In this document: positions 1 through 7,236 of the stretch, piece by piece
How positions within the stretch are numbered: position 1 is the stretch's first letter
Layout of the letters: the number at the start of each line of letters is the position of its first letter
Assembly (NCBI RefSeq): GCF_004570865.1
Contig: NZ_SPQS01000023.1
Span: forward strand, 1 to 64,000
Length of the DNA: 64,000 bases
Source of the DNA: Bradyrhizobium frederickii
GTDB taxonomy: Bacteria; Pseudomonadota; Alphaproteobacteria; Rhizobiales; Xanthobacteraceae
Direction: 5' to 3'
Position numbers and translations under genes: made by a program
The notes under the pieces: model-generated
The model's input: only the letters and a program-made list of their open reading frames with translations
Database searches by the model: none
Told to the model about the DNA's origin: nothing

Positions 1-275
1 ATGTCGCCGGCCAGAAGCGTGGCGTGACCGCAGCAATCAAACGCGCCTTCCGACGCCGATCCGCGGTCGAACCGGTGATAGGCCATCTCAAGAATGAGCA
101 CCGGATGAACCGAAATCATCTCGCCGGCACCCGCGGCGACGCCGCCAACGCGGTCCTTGCCGCCGCGGGCTACAACTTCCGGATTCTGATCCTCTGGCTC
201 ACGACTTTGTTTGTCCGGATCTGCTGCGCCTTCCTGTTCGCCGGCGCCTGGTCATCCCGTCAACAGACCTCATGA
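1..275 (+). CDS. IS5-family transposase, C-terminal end (gene enters from the left edge)
   Basis: The frame is open from the window edge, so this is the 3' part of a longer gene, although an internal GTG at 24 could be mistaken for its start. The segment RRRSAVEPVIGHLKNEHRM followed by RNHLAG, GDAANAVLAAAGYNF and ILWL matches the conserved C-terminal block of IS5-type DDE transposases, including the glutamate (the E of EPVIGHLK) that completes the DDE triad. Such enzymes cut and paste the element carrying them. I do not recognise a terminal inverted repeat downstream, and an unrelated intergenic repeat starts at 308. Whether the copy is intact cannot be judged because most of the gene lies outside the window. 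Confidence 0.8.
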   Translation, partial: VAGQKRGVTAAIKRAFRRRSAVEPVIGHLKNEHRMNRNHLAGTRGDAANAVLAAAGYNFRILILWLTTLFVRICCAFLFAGAWSSRQQTS

Positions 276-307
276 TCAACGTTCTTCACGGTCGACCAGC
301 AAACGCC

Positions 308-436
308 GTCGTCCCTGCGCACGCAGGGACCCATACCGCGTGATCTCCCGGTGGGTCTCGGTGTGAGATGCGCGGGTTGGCAATCTTCGCAAAACTTCTC
401 CCTGGGGTTATGGGTCCCTGCGTGCGCAGGGACGAC
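308..436. repeat. Family A intergenic inverted repeat, copy 1
   Basis: The outer ends are GTCGTCCC at 308-315 and its complement GGGACGAC at 429-436. Inside them, a GGGACCCATA arm faces TATGGGTCCC across a short centre, so the whole unit could form a long hairpin. Related copies occur at 39060, 42271, 43752 and 45029. It fills the gap between the transposase and the permease. The reverse-strand frame through it is a by-product of the repeat and not a gene. Confidence 0.8.
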
Positions 437-556
437 ACTGTGCTTGTTGCGAGAGCATCGCACCCATGACGCCCATGTGGTTGACCAGTGAGTCTGTTCC
501 CGTCAGGCTAACCAGCCTGCCTTCCTAGCCACTTAGCTCCCCCGCTCACCACCCCC

Positions 557-1456
557 ATGTTCACCATCGCCAGCCTCTGGATTCCCTTCACCATCATTGC
601 CGCGCTCGGGCAGGTCGTGCGCAATGCGATGCAGCGGTCGTTGACGAAGCCGCTGGGGACCTGGGGCGCGACCAATATCCGCTTCCTGTTCGGCTTTCCG
701 TTCTCGGTGCTGTTTCTGGGCGTGGTGCTGGTTGCGACCGGCGATCATCTCGGCATGCCGCCGACCGCGTTCTGGCCGTGGCTGCTGCTGGGGGCGCTCA
801 GCCAGATCGTCGCCACCGGCCTGATGCTGCTCGCGATGAACGACCGCTCCTTCGTGGTGACGACGGCGTACCTCAAGACCGAGGCGATCCAGACCGCGAT
901 CTTCGGCTTCGTCTTCCTCGGCGATCACCTGACCTGGCTGAAGGTGCTGGCGATCGTGATCGCGACCATCGGCGTCGTCATCACTGCGCTCCGGCCAGGC
1001 GGTGAGAAGAGCTTTGCGGAGCTGAAGCCGACCATCACCGGGCTCGTTGCGGCGGCGGCCTTCGCGCTTTCCGCGGTCGGCTTCCGCGGCGCCATCATCA
1101 ATGTGTCTGATGTCTCCTTCGTGACCGCGGCGTCGGTCACGCTGGTGCTCGGCCTGTTCGTGCAGACGCTGATCCTGACGATCTACCTGCTCTGGCGGGC
1201 GCCGGACGTGCTGCGGGGAATCCTTGGGTTATGGCGGCCGTCGATGCTGGCAGGCTTCACGGGCGCCTTCGCCTCGCAATTCTGGTTTCTGGCGTTCGCG
1301 CTGACGGCCGCCGCCAATGTCCGCACGCTCGCTCTGATCGAGGTGCTGTTCGCGCAAGGCGTGGCGTATTACTCGTTCAAGCAGCCGGTCGCGCCGCGCG
1401 AGCTTTTTGGCATCGTGCTGATCGTGATCGGCGTGGCGGTGCTGGTGGGAGTGTAG
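557..1456 (+). CDS. EamA/DMT-superfamily membrane transporter
   Basis: A 299-residue, very hydrophobic protein with about ten predicted transmembrane segments arranged as two similar halves, the usual size and layout of drug/metabolite transporters. The N-terminal half holds WGATNIRFLFGFPFS and the C-terminal half ends in an alanine/valine-rich membrane helix. Family members export amino acids, metabolites or drugs across the inner membrane, and the substrate cannot be told from sequence. It stands alone on the plus strand between a repeat and the convergent DUF1178 set. The ATG at 557 has only a weak upstream purine stretch, so the start is likely but not certain. Confidence 0.75.
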   Translation: MFTIASLWIPFTIIAALGQVVRNAMQRSLTKPLGTWGATNIRFLFGFPFSVLFLGVVLVATGDHLGMPPTAFWPWLLLGALSQIVATGLMLLAMNDRSFVVTTAYLKTEAIQTAIFGFVFLGDHLTWLKVLAIVIATIGVVITALRPGGEKSFAELKPTITGLVAAAAFALSAVGFRGAIINVSDVSFVTAASVTLVLGLFVQTLILTIYLLWRAPDVLRGILGLWRPSMLAGFTGAFASQFWFLAFALTAAANVRTLALIEVLFAQGVAYYSFKQPVAPRELFGIVLIVIGVAVLVGV

Positions 1457-1464
1457 CTGCTGTC

Positions 1465-1542
1465 ATTCCGGGGCGCGTCGGAGACGCGAACCCGGAATCT
1501 CGAGATCCCGGGTCTGGTCCTTCGGACCATCCCGGGATGACG
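1465..1542. repeat. Intergenic inverted repeat (TCATTCCGGGG type)
   Basis: The segment begins CATTCCGGGGCGCG and ends CCATCCCGGGATGA, with a nested GATCCCGGGTC/CCGGGATG core, so it can fold on itself. It lies between the convergent permease and DUF1178 genes. Directly after it, GACGCGC-TTT-GCGCGTC (1539-1555) forms a second small hairpin that overlaps the DUF1178 stop codon. Confidence 0.6.
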
Positions 1543-1553
1543 CGCTTTGCGCG

Positions 1554-2036
1554 TCAATTCCGGTCTTCCGGCAGCGTCGGCAGCGGCGAGACCTCGATGC
1601 CCTCGTCGATCAGCGATTTCGCTTCTTCAGGGGAGGCCTCGCCGTAGATCGGGCGGTGCTCCTTGTCGCCGTAATGCATCGCGCGGGCTTCGTTGGCGAA
1701 GCGCTCGCCGACATTGTCGGCGTTCTTGACGATGTGATCGCGCAGCTCCTTCAGCTTGGCGCGCAGCTCTTTCTCCTGCGCCATCAACAGCGAGGTCGGA
1801 CCTGACGGCGCGGCTTCGGGCGTGGGAGCAGTCGCCGCTTCCGGCGGCGGCGTCGCACGCCCGCGGCCCTTCTTGCCGACGATGCGCGGCGCCATGATCG
1901 CCTTCTCGACCTTGGCCGAGCCGCAGATCGGGCAGGTCACGAGCTTGCGCTTGACCTGCTGGTCATAGGCCGACGAGCTCTGGAACCAGCTCTCGAAGCC
2001 GTGGTCCTTTTCGCAGTGAAGCGCGTAGCGGATCAT
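1554..2036 (-). CDS. DUF1178 family protein
   Basis: A 160-residue protein starting MIRYALHCEKDHGFESWF, the recognisable beginning of DUF1178. It has a possible zinc site built from C8 and the later C-P-I-C pair (TCPICGSAKVEKAIM). The middle is a proline/alanine-rich linker, and the C-terminus (YGDKEHRPIYGEASPEEAKSL, EGIEVSPLP) is the conserved half of the family. Its function is unknown; a metal-binding or regulatory role is an inference. The ATG at 2036 overlaps the TGA of the upstream nitrilase gene by 4 nt, which fixes the start and implies translational coupling. The stop codon sits in a small GC hairpin. Confidence 0.85.
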   Translation of the reverse strand: MIRYALHCEKDHGFESWFQSSSAYDQQVKRKLVTCPICGSAKVEKAIMAPRIVGKKGRGRATPPPEAATAPTPEAAPSGPTSLLMAQEKELRAKLKELRDHIVKNADNVGERFANEARAMHYGDKEHRPIYGEASPEEAKSLIDEGIEVSPLPTLPEDRN

Positions 2037-2911
2037 GCCGATCCCCGCACGAGGTGCAGATGGTCCGGCCCCGCCTTGGGGTCGGACACGCCGAAACGGC
2101 GGCCGTGCTGGAGCGAGGGAATCGCGCGGCGCGCGGTCTCGACCTTGGCCGGATCGATCCTGGCCATGACGATGCCGGGCTCGACGTCGCCCTCGGCGAG
2201 GATCTCGCCCCAGGGATCGATGATCAGCGAATGGCCGTAGGTCTCGCGCTTGTTCTCGTGCAGCCCGGCCTGGGCTGCGGCGAAGATGAAGCAGCCGGTC
2301 TCGATCGCGCGCGCACGCAGCAAGACATACCAATGCGCTTCGCCGGTTTTGCGGGTGAAGGCCGAGGGCACGGTGATGAAATACGCGCCGCTTTCGGCAA
2401 GCGCGCGATAAAGCGCGGGGAAGCGCACGTCGTAGCAGATCGTCAAGCCCACCCGGCCCCAGGGCAGGTCGGAGATCACCGCGGTCTCGCCGGGCTGGTA
2501 ATTGGCGGATTCGCGGTAGCTCTCGCCGTCCGGCAGCTCGATGTCGAACATGTGGATCTTGTCGTAGCTCGCGAGCACATTGCCCTCGGGCCCGATCAGG
2601 AAGGAACGGTTGACCGCCTTCTCCGGCGAAAAGCGCAGCGCCAGCGAGCCGACATGGAGATGGATCTTCAGCTCCTGAGCGAGCGCCCGGTAGGCCTTCA
2701 GCGAGGTGTCGTCCTCCTCGCTCTGCAGATGCTCGAACAGCGCCTTGCGGTTCAGCTGCATCATGTTGCTGACTTCGGGCGTCTGCACGTAGTCGGCGCC
2801 GTTGGCTGCCGCCTGCCGGATCAGCTTGGTGGCCTGTTCGAGGCTCGGCCCCGGCATCAGGCCGGTGCGCATCTGCACCATCGCGGCGGTGAACGTGCGG
2901 TTCTCGCTCAT
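2033..2911 (-). CDS. Carbon-nitrogen hydrolase (nitrilase superfamily, Nit1-like)
   Basis: A 292-residue nitrilase-fold amidohydrolase. The expected Glu-Lys-Cys triad is visible: E46 in VQTPEVSNM, K118 in SYDKIHMFD and C159 in TICYDVRFP. The length and the HMFDIELPDG segment fit the Nit1/NitA branch, whose members act as deaminated-glutathione amidases or omega-amidases in the cytoplasm. The glutaredoxin gene immediately upstream makes a glutathione-linked repair role attractive but unproven. The gene starts at 2911 with a 4-nt overlap with the glutaredoxin gene and ends with a 4-nt overlap with DUF1178, so the three are one operon. Confidence 0.85.
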   Translation of the reverse strand: MSENRTFTAAMVQMRTGLMPGPSLEQATKLIRQAAANGADYVQTPEVSNMMQLNRKALFEHLQSEEDDTSLKAYRALAQELKIHLHVGSLALRFSPEKAVNRSFLIGPEGNVLASYDKIHMFDIELPDGESYRESANYQPGETAVISDLPWGRVGLTICYDVRFPALYRALAESGAYFITVPSAFTRKTGEAHWYVLLRARAIETGCFIFAAAQAGLHENKRETYGHSLIIDPWGEILAEGDVEPGIVMARIDPAKVETARRAIPSLQHGRRFGVSDPKAGPDHLHLVRGSA

Positions 2912-3183
2912 GAGCTGGCCTTCACGCCTTCGAGCATGCCGTCGAGCTTGCCTTCGCGGTCGAGTGCGTACAGGTCGTCGCAGCCGCCGACATGCGTTCC
3001 GCCGATCCAGATCTGCGGGAAGGTCGAGCCCTCGCCGGCGCGATCGTACATCTCGGCCCGCCAGGAGGGGTTCTTGGCGACGTCGAATTCGGTGAAGGCC
3101 GCCTTCTTGCGGGTCAGCAGCGACTTGGCGGCGGAACAATAGCCGCAGCCCGGCCTGGTGTAGATCTCGACAGCAGCGTTCAT
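2908..3183 (-). CDS. grxC: Glutaredoxin 3 (dithiol)
   Basis: A 91-residue thioredoxin-fold protein with the active site C-G-Y-C in YTRPGCGYCSAAK and the glutathione-binding segments STFPQIWIGGTHVGGCDDL. It reduces disulfides and glutathione-mixed disulfides in the cytoplasm using GSH. I chose the ATG at 3183 (MNAAVEIYT) because this is where the family begins; a longer start at 3201 (MRAPDE) is possible. It is the first gene of the glutaredoxin-nitrilase-DUF1178 operon and overlaps the nitrilase start by 4 nt. Confidence 0.9.
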   Translation of the reverse strand: MNAAVEIYTRPGCGYCSAAKSLLTRKKAAFTEFDVAKNPSWRAEMYDRAGEGSTFPQIWIGGTHVGGCDDLYALDREGKLDGMLEGVKASS

Positions 3184-3230
3184 CTCGTCTGGCGCTCTCA
3201 TGTCATGAATTCATTGAATTATATGGGACT

Positions 3231-4028
3231 TTACCTGGCCTCCACAACCCGGGCGAAGACCAGCACGTCAACCTGGGCGGCTTTGGCGCGCAGCAGGGCC
3301 CGCGCGCAGGCATCCAGCGTTGCGCCCGAGGTCAGGACATCGTCGATCAGGACAATGCGGCGGCCCTGGACGTCAGCCTGACGGTCGGAAGATACCTGGA
3401 ATGCGCCCTGCACATTGGTGGCGCGCTGGGCCCGCGACAGGCCGATCTGCTGCTCCGTCGCGCGCACCCGGCGCAGCACGTCGCCCTGTACCTTCACGCC
3501 GCTCTGCCGCTCGATGATTCGCGCCAGCGCCCCGGACTGGTTGTAGCGGCGGCGCCAGGCCCGCCGCCAGTGCAGGGGCACCGGCACCAGCATGTCGGCG
3601 CCGGCCAGCAGCTCGCCGCCCGCCCGTGCCATCCAGCGCCCCATTGCGGGCGCCAGATCGGTGCGGTCCTGGTATTTCAGCGCATGCACCAGCGTGCGCG
3701 CGACGTCGTCATAGCGCACCGCCGCGCGGGCGCGCATGTAGGCCGGCGGGCTCGCGATCGCCTCCATCGACAGCATGTCGGGGCCGGGGTCGTAGACGAA
3801 GGGAATGCCGAGCCGCGGGCAATAGGGCCGCTCGATGAACGACAGCCGCGCCCAGCACGAGGCGCAAACGCCCTCGCCGTCGACCGGTTCGCGGCAGGAC
3901 ACGCACAGCGTCGGCAGCGCGATGTCGAGCGCGAGCCGAGCTGCCCGCGACAGGACGTGACGGCTGGCCGTCCACGCGGCACGGAAGGGTGCGGCGATGG
4001 AGCGGGTCGGGGCGGCGTCGGCTTCCAT
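3231..4028 (-). CDS. ComF-family phosphoribosyltransferase-like protein
   Basis: A 265-residue protein. Near residues 38-62 it carries two C-x2-C pairs (LCVSCREPV and GVCASCWARL), the N-terminal zinc finger of double-zinc-ribbon ComF proteins. The C-terminal half has a type I phosphoribosyltransferase fold with the PRPP-binding loop IVLIDDVLTSGATLDAC. ComF is needed for DNA uptake in naturally competent bacteria; in rhizobia its job is not established. It ends 47 nt from the glutaredoxin start and may share its transcript. The upstream side holds a repeat and the divergently oriented methyltransferase. Confidence 0.85.
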   Translation of the reverse strand: MEADAAPTRSIAAPFRAAWTASRHVLSRAARLALDIALPTLCVSCREPVDGEGVCASCWARLSFIERPYCPRLGIPFVYDPGPDMLSMEAIASPPAYMRARAAVRYDDVARTLVHALKYQDRTDLAPAMGRWMARAGGELLAGADMLVPVPLHWRRAWRRRYNQSGALARIIERQSGVKVQGDVLRRVRATEQQIGLSRAQRATNVQGAFQVSSDRQADVQGRRIVLIDDVLTSGATLDACARALLRAKAAQVDVLVFARVVEAR

Positions 4029-4077
4029 GCAGGGAGGCTAGCGTTCCGCTCGGTGGTGCTCAAGCAATTGTACCGGT

Positions 4078-4155
4078 CTCGTGCCCCGGACGCAGCGCAT
4101 CGCCCGGGGCTCTGCGCAGCAGCGCAAGAGCGCTGCAGCGCGTCCGGGACACGAG
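4078..4155. repeat. Family E inverted repeat, left copy
   Basis: The ends are CTCGTGCCCCGGACGC and GCGTCCGGGACACGAG, with a GC-rich centre, so the unit can form an almost perfect hairpin. A related copy at 5044-5152 lies on the other side of the methyltransferase gene. It occupies most of the space between the divergent comF and methyltransferase starts and must therefore lie in or next to their promoters. Confidence 0.75.
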
Positions 4156-4194
4156 AGCGTTGCCAGAACGGTGGTCATCAGCGTAACCAGCGGC

Positions 4195-5043
4195 ATGGCT
4201 CCGACCCCGCAAGTCCCGCCCGCTTTGTTCGATCGCGCCCTGCTGCATGCGCGGCAGCATCGCGCGCAGGCGCAGGGGGCCGTGACCTTCCTGCTCGATC
4301 GCGTTGCCGAGGACATGTCGGATCGGCTGGCCGCGGTGATGCGGGAATTTCACGCGCCGGCCGATCTCTGGACGCCCGGCAAGGGGCTTGCGGATTTGCA
4401 CACGCGCCTGCCCTCGCTCCAGCACATCGCGCTTGACGCGGCTGGCGCGGAGAAGCTGCCTATCTCTTCAGAAAGCCTCGACCTCGTCGTCTCGGCGCTG
4501 GCGCTGCAATTCGTCAACGACCTGCCGGGCGTGCTCGCGCAGGTCCGGCGCGCGCTGAAGCCGGACGGGCTGCTGCTCGCCGCCATGATCGGCGGTGACA
4601 GCCTGACCGAGCTCCGGCAGGCTTTCGCCGCGGCGGAGGCCGAATGCGAGGGCGGCGTCTCGCCGCGGGTGGCGCCGTTCGCCGATTTGCGCGACGTCGG
4701 CGCGCTGTTGCAGCGGGCGGGCTTTGCGCTACCGGTCACCGATGTCGATCGCGTCGTCGTGCGTTACGCCAATGCGTTCGCCTTGATGCAGGATCTCCGT
4801 CGCATGGGCGCGGCCAACGTGATGATCGAGCGGCGGCGCTCGCCGTCGCGGCGCGCGACGCTGCTGCGGATGGCCGAAATCTATGCCGAGCGCTTTGCCG
4901 ATGCCGACGGCCGCATCCGGGCGACGTTCGACATCATCTGGCTCTCCGGCTGGGCCCCGCATGCGAGCCAGCAGCAGCCGCTGAAGCCGGGATCGGCGAA
5001 GGCGAGTCTGGCGGAGGCGGTGAAGAAGGCGGGGAAAGAGTAG
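4195..5043 (+). CDS. SAM-dependent methyltransferase, BioC/NDUFAF5-like
   Basis: A 282-residue class I methyltransferase. The region SLDLVVSALALQFVNDLPG followed by LKPDGLLLAAMIGGDSL corresponds to motifs around strands 4 and 5 of the SAM fold, although the glycine-rich motif I is weak. The closest architecture I recall is the NDUFAF5 (complex I assembly) / BioC-like group common in alphaproteobacteria, including the C-terminal LLRMAEIYAERFADADGRI segment. In mitochondria NDUFAF5 hydroxylates an arginine of a complex I subunit, so a true methyl-transfer activity should not be assumed. The ATG at 4195 matches the family N-terminus (MAPTP...LFDRALL); an open frame extends further upstream but only into the repeat. 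Confidence 0.8.
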   Translation: MAPTPQVPPALFDRALLHARQHRAQAQGAVTFLLDRVAEDMSDRLAAVMREFHAPADLWTPGKGLADLHTRLPSLQHIALDAAGAEKLPISSESLDLVVSALALQFVNDLPGVLAQVRRALKPDGLLLAAMIGGDSLTELRQAFAAAEAECEGGVSPRVAPFADLRDVGALLQRAGFALPVTDVDRVVVRYANAFALMQDLRRMGAANVMIERRRSPSRRATLLRMAEIYAERFADADGRIRATFDIIWLSGWAPHASQQQPLKPGSAKASLAEAVKKAGKE

Positions 5044-5152
5044 CGCGTCCCGGACGCGGTGCGGCACGAAGTGACTCTGCGCAGAGCCGGGACCCAGTCT
5101 GCGGCTCCTGGGCCCCGGCTCTGCAGCGCTTCGCGCTGCGTCCGGGGCACGG
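5044..5152. repeat. Family E inverted repeat, right copy
   Basis: The ends are GCGTCCCGGACGC and GCGTCCGGGGCACG, with an internal AGAGCCGGGACCC/GGGCCCCGGCTCT pair. It starts at the methyltransferase stop codon and finishes 2 nt before the stop codon of the convergent Nudix gene, so it fills the whole convergent gap and may serve as a bidirectional terminator. The copy at 4078-4155 is its partner. Confidence 0.75.
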
Positions 5153-5154
5153 CC

Positions 5155-5565
5155 TCACATCAATAAATCAATCAGATGCGGGATCAGCGGAATATCCGCG
5201 GGCGGCATCGGATAATCGCGCAGTCTGTTGGCGCGGACCCAGGCCAGGGCCTGGCCTTCGCGCGACGCTACCTGTCCCTCCCAGCGCCGGCAGATGTAGA
5301 GCGGCATCAGCAGGTGAAAGGTCTCGTAGGCGTAGCTCGCGAAGGTCAGCGGCGCGAGGCACGGCTCGGCGACGATGATGCCGAGCTCCTCGGAGAGCTC
5401 GCGGATCAGGCTCTGCTCCGGCCGCTCGCCCGGCTCACACTTGCCGCCGGGGAATTCCCAGAGGCCGGCCAGCGCCTTGCCCGCGGGGCGCTGCGCGATC
5501 AGGACGCGCTTGTCGGCATCCACAAGCGCGCAGGCCACCACCAATGTCAGTTTAAGATCGGCCAT
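5155..5565 (-). CDS. mutT: Nudix hydrolase, MutT-type (probable 8-oxo-dGTP diphosphatase)
   Basis: A 136-residue protein with the complete Nudix box (GX5EX7REUXEEXGU) in GGKCEPGERPEQSL followed by IRELSEELGI. The early segment VACALVDADKRVLIAQRPAG and the later WVRANRLRDYPMPPAD are typical of MutT proteins, which remove oxidised guanine nucleotides before they are built into DNA. I start at the ATG 5565 (MADLKLTLVV); an upstream ATG at 5643 would add 26 residues not found in the family. In rhizobia mutT often follows argJ; here the order is argJ, TadG-like gene, mutT. Substrate specificity is inferred. Confidence 0.85.
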   Translation of the reverse strand: MADLKLTLVVACALVDADKRVLIAQRPAGKALAGLWEFPGGKCEPGERPEQSLIRELSEELGIIVAEPCLAPLTFASYAYETFHLLMPLYICRRWEGQVASREGQALAWVRANRLRDYPMPPADIPLIPHLIDLLM

Positions 5566-5706
5566 GCCCGCAATGTCGCTCGCTGAGGTCGTTCGCAAGG
5601 ATTCGTTAATCCCGTTGAGGGGGCCACGTGTCTGGCCTCCCATAAGTCATATTTAATCAACGGTTCCTAGAGTGGGAACATATTTAAACCATTCCGGGCC
5701 CAATTC

Positions 5707-7059
5707 ATGCGCGCTGTGCTTCGCACCACCATCCGCCGATTCGTACGCGACCGGCGCGGCAATATCGCGGTGATCTTCGCACTCGCCTGCGTCCCCCTGA
5801 TCACGGCGGTTGGCTGCGCGGTCGATTACTCCCGCGCCACGCAGATGCAAGCCAAGCTTCAGGCCGCGGCCGATGCCGCCAGCGTCGGCGCGGTCGCCAA
5901 GGCATCGCCGGCCTTCAAGGCGGCGGGCACGATGAACTCGGACGGTGCGATCCCGGAGGGCGTCACCGACGCGAGGAACATCTTCAATGCCAACGTCGCC
6001 AATCTGACCGGCTATACGCTCGACAGCGTCACGCCGACCGTGGTCAAGAACGGCTCGACCGTCAGCTCGACCGTCGCGTTCAGCGGCACCATCAAGACCA
6101 TGTTCCTCGGCGTGATCGGCAAGTCCGCGTTGACCGTGACCGGCACGTCGAAGGCGACGGCGAGCATGCCGCTCTATGTCGACTTCTACCTCCTGCTGGA
6201 CAATTCGCCGTCGATGGGCGTGGCGGCGACGCCGGCCGACGTGACCAAGCTGGTCAACGCGACCACCGGCAGCAGCTTCAAGCCCAACGACCAGTGCGCC
6301 TTCGCTTGCCACGACTACAACGACTCCAACAATTACTACAATCTGGCCAAGAGCATCGGCGTGACAACGCGGATCGACGTGCTGCGTACCGCCACCCAGT
6401 CCCTGATGGACACGGCTGCCGCGAGCCAGACCTATTCGAACCAGTTCCGCATGGCGATCTACGATTTCGGCGCGGAGTCAAAGACGATCGGCTTGCGTAC
6501 GCTTTTCGCGTTGTCCTCGAATTTGTCGAGCGCGAAGACGGCGGCCGGCAACATCGACCTGATGGGCGTCTACGGCAACAACGACAAATATACCAAGGAT
6601 CAGGACACGCCGTTCAGCACTATCTTTCCGGCGATCAACAACGAGATCCCCAATCCCGGAAGCGGTAAATCCAACGCGCCCCTGAAGTATCTCTTTTTCG
6701 TCTCCGACGGTGTCGCCGACGAAAGCAATAAGGACTGCCTGAAGCCGTTGTCGGGTTCCTCGCGGTGCCAATCGCCGATCAACGCTTCGCTCTGCAAGAC
6801 GATGAAGGACCGGGGCGTCAAGGTCGCCGTGCTGTACACGACCTATCTCGCGCTGCCCACCAACGGCTGGTACATGAAATGGATCGATCCGTTCAATGCC
6901 GGGCCCTATGGCCCGTCGCCGAACAGCGAGATCGCGCAGAACATGCAGAGCTGCGCTTCGCCAGGGCTGTATTTCGAGGTGAGCCCGACCGAGGGCATCG
7001 CGGACGCGATGAACGCGCTGTTCAAGAAAGCGGTCGCCGACGCCCGGATCTCGGGGTGA
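5707..7059 (+). CDS. TadG-like pilus-assembly/VWA protein
   Basis: A 450-residue protein with the TadE/TadG-type N-terminus (RRFVRDRRGNIAVIFALA): a short cytoplasmic basic stretch, one membrane segment and then AVDYSRATQMQAKLQAAADAA, the signature of Flp-pilus pseudopilin-like proteins. From about residue 160 it becomes a von Willebrand factor A domain with the metal site DNSPSMG and several cysteines (CAFACHD, KDCLKP, CQSP, SLCK) likely to form disulfides outside the membrane. TadG proteins sit in the cell envelope and help tight-adherence pili. No other tad genes are nearby, so it is an orphan and may have another surface role. It is divergent from mutT. Confidence 0.8.
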   Translation: MRAVLRTTIRRFVRDRRGNIAVIFALACVPLITAVGCAVDYSRATQMQAKLQAAADAASVGAVAKASPAFKAAGTMNSDGAIPEGVTDARNIFNANVANLTGYTLDSVTPTVVKNGSTVSSTVAFSGTIKTMFLGVIGKSALTVTGTSKATASMPLYVDFYLLLDNSPSMGVAATPADVTKLVNATTGSSFKPNDQCAFACHDYNDSNNYYNLAKSIGVTTRIDVLRTATQSLMDTAAASQTYSNQFRMAIYDFGAESKTIGLRTLFALSSNLSSAKTAAGNIDLMGVYGNNDKYTKDQDTPFSTIFPAINNEIPNPGSGKSNAPLKYLFFVSDGVADESNKDCLKPLSGSSRCQSPINASLCKTMKDRGVKVAVLYTTYLALPTNGWYMKWIDPFNAGPYGPSPNSEIAQNMQSCASPGLYFEVSPTEGIADAMNALFKKAVADARISG

Positions 7060-7073
7060 TGCAATCAATCACC

Positions 7074-7215
7074 GTCACCCTGAGGTGGCCGCTTCCTAGC
7101 GGCCCTCGAAGGGCGAGGGCCCGGCTGTTTCCGCGCTGCTGCAGCGTGGCCGTTCATCCTTCGAGGCTCTCCACGCGGCGCTTGGCGCCGCGTGTCTCGC
7201 ACCTCAGGATGACGG
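7074..7215. repeat. Family B inverted repeat, copy 1
   Basis: The outer ends are GTCACCCTGAGGTGG and ACCTCAGGATGACGG. An inner CCCTCGAAGGGCGA faces CATCCTTCGAGGCT. It lies between the convergent TadG-like gene and argJ, so it may terminate both. Further copies are at 23383-23512, 50557-50714 and 51092-51210. Confidence 0.8.
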
Positions 7216-7236
7216 ACTGCGGAGTCGCAACAGAAA

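Noticed and set aside
308..436. CRISPR array suggested by regularly recurring short words
   Set aside because: The units are inverted, not direct, repeats, occur singly, and have no constant-length spacers or cas genes.
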